The translations under genes were made by a program, and so were the position numbers. The notes below the pieces were generated by a model. It did not search any database. It worked only from the letters and a program-made list of their open reading frames with translations, and was not told the DNA's origin. Below are positions 59,901-64,000 of a stretch of 64,000 nucleotides of DNA, piece after piece (position 1 is the stretch's first letter; each line of letters opens with the position of its first letter). This DNA comes from Dysidea avara (Eukaryota; Porifera; Demospongiae; Dictyoceratida; Dysideidae), in NCBI RefSeq assembly GCF_963678975.1, contig NC_089274.1:28149053-28213052 (forward strand), in the 5' to 3' direction.

Positions 59901-61439
59901 ATGGTTTTTGTTGCTTTTTTTAATTAAAATATGGAAAATAAGTGATCTCTGAAAGAAACAAAAGAAACATGAGTCAATAAGTCAGCAAGTTAAACCATTC
60001 TAGAAATACAATGGAGCATGTCAAACCCTTAAAGCCTAAAATGGATATGGTACATACCCTGTCAGATGGTGATAGTTAGTTGGATGAGTAGATATGTTCA
60101 AAGAGTATGCTGAGATTACTGCTACATAAATGCTGATTGTCATGTCCAAAACTTTTAAGTGGTACACATTTATACATAAGCTTCTTTCTTCACCTGATTT
60201 ATGGAAACTATATTTATCCTTTAGTTTCTATCATATCCATCAAGTGCAAACAGAGGTGTAGCTGGGGGAGGGCATGAGCAGGCATTTGCACAACCATCAT
60301 GGTTCCTTGCCTGACCACCATTAACTTTTGCCAAACCACCACAAGTATAGCTATCTCTAGATTCATGGCAGTGCACAAACAACCCAGTGACAAATGAGGG
60401 TTGTTTGGCAGCAGTCCACAACACCACTTTCAAAATAGTCAAAATTTAACAGACCACAAAGGTGGTTTAAAACATTCAGTGCTTGACTAGTCTATGATTC
60501 GTACCCACTCCGAATTGCCACCTGCTATGTTGAAAATCTAGCACTGCATCATAAGTCATTTGGATAGCAGTATGGCTTATAATAATACTTATCAGAGATG
60601 CAACAATATATCGATATATCACGTATCGTATCGTTTTAAGGCAATATCGCTGTATCGATACAAAGTCAAACCGTATTGATATATCGTATATCGTGATATA
60701 TCGACATATCGTGGCTGGTTAACATGGCTGACAATCAAATTATTGTACATTGTGATTACACTGAGTAGTATGTAAAGCTTCTCAAAGAAAAATTAACTCA
60801 CTTATTTCTCTTAAAAAAAACATTAAAAACAACATAGATCATTGCTTATACTCCACTTCGTATCACACAATATATCGCTTTATCGTGATACACCAGATCG
60901 AGGCAATATATTGATACGTCTACACACGTATTGTTACATCTCTAATACTTATATTGCTTAATGGTGATATACACTCGTTACTGACTGATAACAATGCTCA
61001 TAATATTGGTGGCGATACTGATACAGTATCAGAAATAAAATTTCCACTAATATTGGTCTAAATTTCATATTTAAAAACATAATATATATGTAGTTAACAA
61101 ACACATCATTACATACCATAATTTGTAACGGATGATTCTTAGCAAAATCGTGTAGATCACGTTCCACCCTGGAAGTATCACTACAGAAAATTTAAGTAGA
61201 TGCATATATACAGTAGATGTACTGTAGTTCAGCTCATGGTACAAGATCCATAATTAAACACTTACATACATACAAACACAACATGTGCATATATGTAACT
61301 AAATACTTTGTCTGGCTTTGAGGAGTATTCCATTGTGTACACATGTCATCTATAAACTCATAGTTGTATTTCCTGGTGTACATATTGTCCATTGTTTCTT
61401 CTTCTGTTACACATCTATCCATTACCTCGGCAGCAACAT
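35894..61439 (-). CDS. TRPA-like cation channel gene (gene 1), ten exons, 5' end outside the window
   Basis: Ten minus-strand exons, each bounded by AG and GT, join in one open frame: 61439-61307, 61168-61117, 52432-52258, 51268-51236, 51183-50777, 49575-49372, 48518-48450, 48045-47845, 36208-36041 and 35977-35894. The product is a membrane cation channel of the TRPA type: a linker after the ankyrins, six membrane segments, a pore with TGELDFD, the S6 end NLLTGLAVDD, then a coiled coil and an acidic tail. The family has many N-terminal ankyrin repeats; those exons must lie beyond position 61439, and the 2.5 kb between there and the edge is transposon sequence. The largest intron (about 11.6 kb) holds a gypsy element, a composite repeat and a foldback repeat. 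Another exon could hide between 47845 and 36208. Family assignment rests on motif recognition, not on a search. Confidence 0.85.
36041..36208 (-). CDS. TRPA-like gene 1 exon: C-terminal coiled coil
   Basis: Fifty-six codons, phase 0 at both ends, between ATTGATTTGG-side acceptor CAATAG and donor GTAAGT. It reads [17 protein letters not shown], then [16 protein letters not shown], then [15 protein letters not shown], with hydrophobic residues in heptad spacing: a coiled coil. TRPA tetramers are held by a C-terminal coiled coil, so this is the likely tetramerisation segment. It lies far from the channel exons (11.6 kb), but strand, phase and position agree, and it splices into the acidic last exon. 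Confidence 0.75.
36327..36720 (+). pseudogene. Ty3/gypsy (Gmr1-like) integrase C-terminal part
   Basis: The reading starts [15 protein letters not shown], continues [14 protein letters not shown], is cut by a stop at about 36537, then reads [20 protein letters not shown] and GPYTV, ending [11 protein letters not shown]. This is the integrase C-terminal region with its GPY/F module. It runs straight into the reverse transcriptase, so the integrase lies before RT. The integrase N-terminal half and core are missing, so the copy is 5'-truncated. It sits in the long intron of gene 1, on the opposite strand. Confidence 0.82.
36720..37664 (+). pseudogene. Ty3/gypsy reverse transcriptase (Gmr1-like order)
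   Basis: Continuous with the integrase tail. The RT shows [42 protein letters not shown], the template block [16 protein letters not shown] and the active site YLDDVVVF, followed by [11 protein letters not shown]. Family and order (IN, RT, RNase H) match Gmr1-like gypsy elements. The ORF ends at 37664 by frameshift before the connection to RNase H. The usual PFGLRNAP motif has Met for Leu here. It makes no functional enzyme as it stands. Confidence 0.92.
37665..38237 (+). pseudogene. Ty3/gypsy RT thumb and RNase H, frameshifted
   Basis: After the shift the connection region reads [12 protein letters not shown] and is followed by a stop. RNase H then follows in two frames: [14 protein letters not shown] (first Asp), a shift near 37925, then [11 protein letters not shown] (Glu) and [11 protein letters not shown] (Asp), ending [14 protein letters not shown] and TGA. 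Residues of the RNase H centre are kept although the frame is broken, which points to fairly recent decay. Confidence 0.9.
38359..38510 (+). mobile_element. Polypurine tract and probable start of the 3' LTR
   Basis: AAGGGGGGAGCTT at 38359-38371 looks like a polypurine tract, followed by TGTGG, as expected for the start of an LTR. A run of 24 G (38374-38397) expands right at the LTR start. CACCTAACA near 38500 could be the LTR end. No 5' LTR is in the window, so the borders cannot be checked. Confidence 0.5.
38710..39420 (+). mobile_element. Triple-hairpin repeat, copy 1
   Basis: Three inverted repeats in a row: TTATACCATGGGCACAAGTG ... (38716-38822), a large one with TATATAGGGAACCAAG and TGATCCCCTATATAAG (38893-39148) and nested ones of AACGAGATATATGCACTG (39240-39360). 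The same three appear in reverse order at 62335-62860, so they move as a unit. No ORF. Confidence 0.8.
39421..41990. other. Intron stretch with scattered small repeats
   Basis: Several copies of CTCTAATAGAGCAGTCA-type motifs (about 40224, 40333, 41120, 41300). A stretch near 41940-41990 resembles the palindrome-bearing part of the left tandem array and is the insertion site of composite copy B. No exon of gene 1 was recognised. Confidence 0.5.
42329..42562 (+). pseudogene. Nuclear insert of mitochondrial cytochrome b (NUMT)
   Basis: A stretch of about 78 codons reads [49 protein letters not shown], then [29 protein letters not shown] is unmistakable cytochrome b, the region from about residue 110 to 190 of the usual 380. 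Upstream it stays in frame as KIAAWYVG only if TGA at 42345-42347 is read as Trp, as in sponge and cnidarian mitochondria. Flanking sequence is the composite repeat head, interrupted after GAAGTGGGTA and resuming at AAGGCGCATCTCGGTACCAA. It has no start or end of its own and no function is expected. Confidence 0.9.
43040..44365 (+). repeat. 31-bp satellite array of composite copy B
   Basis: About 43 units. GATCAGCTAGAAGAAGTTAC units alternate with GTTCAGCTACAAAGAAACCA and GTTCAGCTGCAAACAAATCA units, giving a higher-order repeat of two or three units. Copy C and the array at the right edge share these unit types, whereas copy A mainly uses ACAAACAAATCA units. Confidence 0.93.
44547..44873. repeat. 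Long foldback of composite copy B
   Basis: TCTAATCCAAAACAGCCAAG at the left is the complement of CTTGGCTGTTTTGGATTAGA at the right. The arms continue through GTGCGGCCCTCAAAAAGGCT, GTGGCGGCCAAGAAATGGCT and GGTTAATGGTAAAAATTTTA to a loop near 44705. Arms are about 155 bp and well matched. Confidence 0.92.
45022..45354 (+). pseudogene. Ty3/gypsy integrase N-terminal fragment (HHCC zinc domain)
   Basis: Reads [49 protein letters not shown], then [18 protein letters not shown], ending [10 protein letters not shown] and stop. The H..H and CxxC residues of the integrase zinc domain are visible, and the fragment stops where the catalytic core should start. The sequence type fits the same Gmr1-like family as 36327-38237, where this half is missing. 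But it lies downstream of that copy, so it is a separate or rearranged piece. It starts 147 bases after composite copy B. Confidence 0.88.
45490..45695. repeat. Foldback repeat F1-like, copy 3
   Basis: AAAAGTAGTGAAACAAGAGA and TAATGGTAACTATGAGAGAA pair with TAGCTACCATCATCTCTTGT and TTCACTACCTTTTATCACTG; CATTGTAGCAATGTGGG pairs with an inner CCCCAATTGCTACAATG. Same outer arms as F1, different inner sequence. Confidence 0.82.
45700..46250. other. Intron stretch without recognised features
   Basis: One copy of the CTGTATTAGAGTATCATGATCT motif near 45757. Nothing else recognised. Confidence 0.4.
46440..47440 (-). repeat. R2-related reversed repeat hosting an hAT MITE
   Basis: AGGCAACCTCCCTTTTCC, TGAAGAAGAAGACATGCAA, GGCACATCCCACCTGCGAAT and CTTGCGACTGTGGTCAGGCA match 19790-20000 in the same orientation. 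It includes a short tandem of GAGGCAGGCAGT (46799-46855), and is split by the MITE at 46955-47319, after which TATTCCATAAAGGTGATTTT continues the repeat. Confidence 0.75.
46955..47319. mobile_element. hAT-type MITE with 8-bp target duplication TGTAAGAC
   Basis: Starts CAGTGACGGAGGAAGTAG and ends CTTTCCGCCACCTATG, flanked by perfect TGTAAGAC at 46947-46954 and 47320-47327. Inside are a run of 23 A (near 47035), G runs, a C run (47291-47304) and TGACTGCTCTATTAGAGTAT. The host repeat is recognisable on both sides, which confirms the insertion. No ORF. Confidence 0.9.
47845..48045 (-). CDS. TRPA-like gene 1 exon: cytoplasmic C-terminal domain
   Basis: Sixty-seven codons, phase 0 at both ends, between CTTTAG and a consensus GTAAGT donor. 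It starts [18 protein letters not shown] and ends [11 protein letters not shown]. It is rich in Lys, Arg and Asn, with no membrane segment, and fits the basic cytoplasmic region directly after the TRP-like helix. After it comes the longest intron of the gene, filled with retrotransposon and composite-repeat DNA down to 36208. Confidence 0.85.
48253..48288 (+). repeat. (GT)n microsatellite
   Basis: About 36 bases of GT repeat with a few changes, in the intron between the exons at 48045 and 48450 of gene 1. Confidence 0.95.
48450..48518 (-). CDS. TRPA-like gene 1 exon: end of S6 and TRP-like helix
   Basis: Twenty-three codons, phase 0 at both ends, between a TTTTAG acceptor and a GTGTGT donor. 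It reads [18 protein letters not shown] and then ILALT. GLAV(G/D)D(I/V) followed by an amphipathic helix is the most conserved signature after the pore in TRPA channels, where it couples the gate to the cytoplasmic domain. Too short to appear as an ordinary ORF; found by reading the intron between the pore exon and the next one. Confidence 0.9.
49372..49575 (-). CDS. TRPA-like gene 1 exon: pore loop and S6
   Basis: Sixty-eight codons, phase 0 at both ends, between GCATGCAG and GTAATG. It begins [16 protein letters not shown], then the pore region [13 protein letters not shown], an acidic turret ([10 protein letters not shown]), and S6 ending [12 protein letters not shown]. The pore motif M.TGELD(F/Y)(D/E) is found in many invertebrate TRPA channels, and acidic residues next to the filter favour passage of cations. 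The next exon starts TGLAVDD, giving the conserved NLL.GLAV.D end of S6. Confidence 0.92.
49706..50480 (+). repeat. Dispersed repeat family R2, copy 3
   Basis: Starts GTACTGTAAGGTAGGGATCAT and shares AAAAACCAGCTTCAC, GTTAGGCATAAGCAAGCC, TCAAGTATAATTTTAAAATA and GATTGATTGCAGAG blocks with 13741 and 23530. It lies in the intron between the pore exon and the S2-S5 exon of gene 1. Confidence 0.7.
50520..50748. mobile_element. F2-related MITE close to a splice donor
   Basis: AAACAAACAAGGGCAATGAA and GTTTGTAGGGAGCACAGAAA on the left, TCTATGATCCCTACTTGATT and TTTTTCTTTGTACTTGT on the right, with TGCAGATGTAGGCAACCTCC inside as in F2. The right end is 22-28 bases from the GTAAGC donor of the S2-S5 exon of gene 1 and reads into it on that strand. 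Confidence 0.7.
50777..51183 (-). CDS. TRPA-like gene 1 exon: membrane segments S2 to S5
   Basis: A 407-base exon of 135 complete codons plus two bases. It starts [12 protein letters not shown], followed by a long hydrophobic segment (S2), a Tyr-rich turn, FEVENWLQL leading into S3, a Cys/Trp-rich stretch ([12 protein letters not shown]) with an S4 candidate, and the S4-S5 linker LTGIYVEMF. It ends with S5 ([17 protein letters not shown]). The FGLxFY signature in S5 is characteristic of TRPA. The donor GTAAGC lies only about 22-28 bases from the edge of a MITE (50520-50748). Confidence 0.9.
51236..51268 (-). CDS. TRPA-like gene 1 micro-exon: S1-S2 extracellular loop
   Basis: A 33-base exon between an ATGTAG acceptor and a GTTTGA donor. 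It completes a Cys codon and reads [10 protein letters not shown], with one base left over. N-Y-T is a possible N-glycosylation site, which fits a loop outside the cell between S1 and S2. I chose it because it is the only piece in this intron that repairs both flanking phases. The donor is weak, so confidence is lower than for neighbours. Confidence 0.7.
51365..52007. mobile_element. TA-flanked MITE (CCGTATAGTAAAA ends), possibly two nested
   Basis: CCGTATAGTAAAACCTTTGG and CGGTAAAAAATTTG at 51365 pair with TTTTTACCGCCAAAG and TTTTTTACTATACGG ending 52007, with TA on both sides. A second left end (CCGTACAGTAAAAGCTTTGG) at about 51878 pairs with the same right end, giving a compact 130-bp element. 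So this is either a 643-bp element with an internal duplication or a small MITE inside or beside a partial one. It lies in a gene 1 intron. Confidence 0.75.
52258..52432 (-). CDS. TRPA-like gene 1 exon: pre-S1 helix and membrane segment S1
   Basis: The exon opens after TGCACAG with [18 protein letters not shown], then HKWWTFG, then a hydrophobic stretch of about 20 residues ending [10 protein letters not shown]. In TRPA channels the LLNHP...KW..(Y/F)G block lies immediately before S1, so this stretch is assigned as S1. It ends one base into a Cys codon before a consensus GTAAGT donor. The next short exon starts GT, completing the codon. Confidence 0.88.
53408..53736. repeat. Long foldback of composite copy C
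   Basis: TCTAATCCAAAACAGCCAAG and its complement CTTGGCTGTTTTGGATTAGA close a hairpin with arms of about 155 bp around GGTGCCGCTTGGTCTTAGCA. Almost the same sequence as the foldback of copy B, although the two copies are 9 kb apart and in opposite orientation. Confidence 0.92.
53850..55360 (-). repeat. 31-bp satellite array of composite copy C
   Basis: About 48 units on the minus strand, seen on plus as CTCTCTACAGGGTGATTTGTTTGTAGCTGAA-type units. A three- or four-unit block (around 54700-55140, with CTTTGCATGATTG, GATCTGTTCATAGC) is repeated three times, which shows recent local duplication. Confidence 0.93.
56593..58785 (+). pseudogene. Degraded multicopy invertebrate ORF with Cys-rich ends
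   Basis: Pieces in order: [15 protein letters not shown] (zinc-type start), [12 protein letters not shown], a second [19 protein letters not shown] near 57063, [18 protein letters not shown], a block [41 protein letters not shown], then [17 protein letters not shown]. It ends with [20 protein letters not shown] near 58670 and NPINE plus TGA. Several stops and shifts interrupt it; some gaps with AG/GT could be introns. I recall similar multicopy proteins in cnidarians and sponges but know no superfamily name or activity. Its place between long inverted repeats suggests it belongs to that transposon. Confidence 0.7.
59340..60590. other. Intron stretch without recognised features
   Basis: Unique-looking sequence between the 6.3 kb element and the hAT MITE. 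I see no coding exon or inverted repeat. Confidence 0.4.
60593..60944. mobile_element. hAT-type MITE with 8-bp target duplication ATACTTAT
   Basis: Starts CAGAGATGCAACAATATATC and ends GTATTGTTACATCTCTA, flanked by perfect ATACTTAT at 60585-60592 and 60945-60952. The interior is full of TATCGATA/ATATATCG repeats. CAGAGATG ends are common in hAT elements. No ORF. Similar ATATCGATA-rich sequence near 27050-27140 is a partial relative. Confidence 0.88.
61117..61168 (-). CDS. TRPA-like gene 1 exon: pre-S1 linker
   Basis: A 52-base exon between a CCAG acceptor and a GTATGT donor. With the split Lys codon it reads [18 protein letters not shown]. The NHPL motif just before the first membrane segment is typical of TRPA channels. 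It ends in phase 0 and continues directly into [12 protein letters not shown] of the next exon, 8.7 kb away. Almost all of that intron is transposon and satellite DNA. Confidence 0.82.
61307..61439 (-). CDS. TRPA-like gene 1, first exon seen: linker after the ankyrin repeats
   Basis: The exon follows an acceptor ending ACACAG and starts in phase 2 with AT GTT GCT GCC, so the previous exon must end in one base. It reads [14 protein letters not shown], then YNYEFIDDM, which resembles the stretch that links the last ankyrin repeats to the membrane part in TRPA channels. It ends two bases into a Lys codon before a GTATTT donor. The next exon supplies the missing G, so the phases agree. No upstream partner exon is recognisable to the right in the window. 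Confidence 0.8.
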
Positions 61440-61512
61440 CTGTGTATCATGCACATTCATGTGTTATTTATATTATATGAGTGAAGTTACGAATGATGTG
61501 TCTGCTTGTGTA

Positions 61513-62220
61513 TCAAGACATGTTGTGCAGCCCAAGAAGCCAACACGCCAAACCAGTGGGTTAATAACAGGAAGAACAAATAATGCTATTCATATGCAGC
61601 TCTGCACTGTTACAAAACAAAGCCACCCACGCTATAGTCCACATATCAATTTGAGCATAATTGTTCCAAGGGGCTCTTGAGATACAAACCTTCAAAAATT
61701 GACTTTCCTCATTTTTTTCTTATGTATCTTTTCACATGCTTACGAAAGCTGCCATAAAAAGCAAACACGTAATCTAACTGCCCTGAAATTAGGTACACAC
61801 AAGAAGGGTTTAAAGGTGCATCTTAATGCCAAGTTTGGTTTGAATACATATGTATGACAAACAGTCACAAAATCATTAACAACTACATATGACAATAAGA
61901 CTCATGCCTACAGGGTAAACTGCTTATGGGAAATGAATAAGTTAACCATCAAACTCAAATGTTTGTAGTTTATAACATCAACTACAGAGTAACAATTTCA
62001 GTAAACCAAGCATGGGTAGCTATTGTATGATTGACATTCATAAAATATGACTGATCATTACAGGCAAATGGTTAATAATGAAAATTGCTATGTGGATAGT
62101 TTATTAAAATATTTATGGTTGCAAATACATACTAACAGCTACAGAGGTATTACGTAACTATAATACAATAGCCCAAAAATGTGTGAATGAGATACACTTA
62201 AAGAAGTCATCCTAATAGAT
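61513..62220 (+). mobile_element. Composite repeat copy F: head fragment
   Basis: Starts TCAAGACATGTTGTGCAGCC after GTA, then CAAGAAGCCAACACGCCA, later ATGCCTACAGGGTAAACTGC near 61906, and ends near AAGTCATCCTAATAGATCCA. The right half of the terminal hairpin is lost. No satellite or foldback follows. Confidence 0.72.
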
Positions 62221-62334
62221 CCAACAAATGCACATGTATTACATACATACTAAAGTTGATATTAAATGATATAATATTATATTGACACCTCAGATTAAAG
62301 AAAAGCCAGTGCATATATATTACATAAAGCAATG

Positions 62335-62865
62335 GCTCAAAATGTTAATGAGATATACGCAGTGCCTTACACACTGTAAACAGTGTGTATATCTCGTAAA
62401 GGCAGTGCATATATCTTGTTATCTCAAGACATTGCACACCTAATAGGTTTGCAGTAGCTCAATCAGATGTGATTGTGGGATGGAATTTAGCAACATGTAG
62501 TCCGTTGTTGTGCTGTTACATAATCAGAAATGTAGGTGTTGATTAATTAATTAAATCATGCTTCTGTATTTACTAAAACTACTGTTGATGTGTTAAAATT
62601 CCATCCCACAATCACATCTTGTTTAGCAAAACTCAATCCCACAATCACTTCTTGTTTAGCAAAATTCAATCCCACAAACACAGCTTGCTTGGTTTCCTAT
62701 ATATGAGAAGATACATGCAAACCTATTAGGTGTGCAATGGCTGAGTGTGTCATAGTAGAACATATTAGCTATACCATGGTCACTCGTGCTTTATATGATG
62801 TATACACACTTACTCTCGGGTCGCATATATCAGACAAAGCAATCATGCTGGGGGTATAACTATTA
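62335..62865 (-). mobile_element. Triple-hairpin repeat, copy 2 (reversed)
   Basis: AATGAGATATACGCAGTGCC and its partners (62348-62430), then the inverted pair with GTGATTGTGGGATGGAATTT / AAAATTCCATCCCACAATCAC (62468-62620) and TTGGTTTCCTATATATGAGA, then TATACCATGGTCACTCGTGC (62770-62860). Same modules as 38710-39420 in opposite order. CCTATTAGGTGTGCAATG is shared near 62735 and 39216. Confidence 0.8.
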
Positions 62866-62882
62866 CATATAATATATATATA

Positions 62883-64000
62883 TCAAGACACACGGTAGTG
62901 TGTCGTGCGGCCCAAGAAGCCGGCGTGCCACCCGTGAGTATATTAACAGGAAGAAAGAAAATGCAATTTTCACACCTATGTAGCTCTGTGATCCCTTATC
63001 CGATTGGAACCAAATTTGCTAGAGAGGTGCCTGACAGCAAGGGGAGTCTACACACCAAATTTGAAGAAACTCGCTCCAGCCATTTCCGAGATACGAGTAA
63101 ACAAAATGTCATTTTAATTTCTTCGTTTTTTTCTTCTTCTTCTACTTCTTCTTCATTTCGCACACTTCGCAAAATCCGCCATAAAACACGAATGTGTGCT
63201 CAGATCAGGCTGAAATTTGGCACACTTAATAGGCTCATTAAGGCGGATCTCCGTACCAACGTTGGTAGGAATCCGATGAACATTCACGGAGTTATGACCG
63301 ATTATTTGCGTAAAATAAGGTCGAAGGTCTGTCACGCCTACAGGGTAAACTCCTTAGAGGAATCAGTTGAAAATTGATATGCAGATGGAGCAACCATCGT
63401 AGGAGTGCCTTTTTGTGGTTTGAAAGGAATCGGGATAAAGACCATGGAGATATGACACAAAACCCGACCTGTGTCAAAATTACGCGATTGATTTTTATGA
63501 ATAAAAAAACTATTAGTTTTCGTGTCTACCAGGTAAACCGCTTAGAACAACGAGCTGAAAATCAGTATGTAGCTGGAATAATCCTCATAGAAAGTCCTTG
63601 CAGTAGTACAGAAGAATCGGATTACAAACCACTGAGTTATGATTCGAAAGACAACTACGTGTAACAAATGCGAGATCGAGATACTCTAATAGAACAGTCA
63701 CCCTAATAAAGTATTCAGCTGCATTTATAATTTACTCAATTATATTACATTGCAAGTTATTCTGTAGGGAATTCAGCTACAAACAAGTCACACTGTAGTC
63801 AGATCAGCCAGAAGAAGGTACCTAATAGAGAGTTCAGCTACAAAGAAACCATCATGTAGAGAGTTCAGCTCAAACAAATTGCCCTGTAGAGAGATCAGCT
63901 AGAAGAAGTTACCTTGTAGAGAGTTCAGTTACAAAGAAACAATCATGCAAAGAGTTCAGCTGCAAACAAATCACCCAGTAGAAAGTTCCGCTATGAACAG
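62883..64000 (+). mobile_element. Composite repeat copy D (cut by the window edge)
   Basis: Starts TCAAGACACACGGTAGTGTG after ATA and keeps a hairpin of nine base pairs. The head runs to about 63715 with TTCTTCTTCTACTTC, CACGCCTACAGGGTAAACTC and GATACTCTAATAGAACAGTCA. The satellite starts at about 63760 and continues past the edge. Its head is close to that of copy C: they share, in opposite orientation, long blocks such as AGGCGGATCTCCGTACCAAC. Confidence 0.88.

Noticed and set aside
62898..63664. 159- and 96-codon ORFs in the right-edge repeat as genes
   Set aside because: The same DNA is open in opposite frames at copy C, and other head copies have stops; the TTC-rich tract gives the serine run. 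They belong to the non-coding head.

Overview
This is nuclear DNA from an animal. It is AT-rich and intron-rich, and it is packed with transposable elements. I favour a non-bilaterian animal, probably a sponge. The window carries exons of TRPA-type cation channels, an insert of mitochondrial cytochrome b that keeps its frame upstream only if TGA is read as Trp (as in sponge and cnidarian mitochondria), and a Ty3/gypsy element of the integrase-before-RT kind. The phylum is an inference; the presence of introns and animal gene families is seen directly.

Two real genes are supported, both on the minus strand and head to tail. Gene 1 is a TRPA-like channel with ten exons between 61439 and 35894. 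Its N-terminal ankyrin part lies beyond the right edge. The exons encode the linker after the ankyrins, S1 to S6, the TRP-like helix, a coiled coil and an acidic tail ending in TGA. All nine exon-exon phases agree. Gene 2 starts with an ATG exon at 11640 and continues in an ankyrin-type exon at 5184-4998. It then leaves the window on the left and is probably a tandem TRPA paralogue.

The rest is repeats. The left edge (about 169-4110) is a tandem array of 0.9-1.1 kb units, each with a palindrome, interrupted by a LINE 3' end. A composite repeat family occurs at 5794-9547, 41996-44875, 53408-56187 (reverse) and 62883-64000 (cut by the edge), with partial copies at 12819, 61513 and 10368 (reverse). 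Each full copy has a terminal hairpin, a head of roughly 0.6-0.8 kb, an array of 31-bp units and a 0.3 kb foldback. I could not place it in a named superfamily. One copy carries the cytochrome b insert.

A 6.3 kb element with long terminal inverted repeats (53001-59338) carries a decayed ORF with a Cys-rich tail, and its left arm was split by one of the composite elements. The window also holds a degraded Gmr1-like retrotransposon (36327-38400) and an integrase fragment (45022). There are four hAT-type MITEs with perfect 8-bp target duplications, TA- and TTAA-flanked MITEs, several foldback families, a large inverted duplication (14.6-20.1 kb), microsatellites, and a tRNA-like Pol III promoter.
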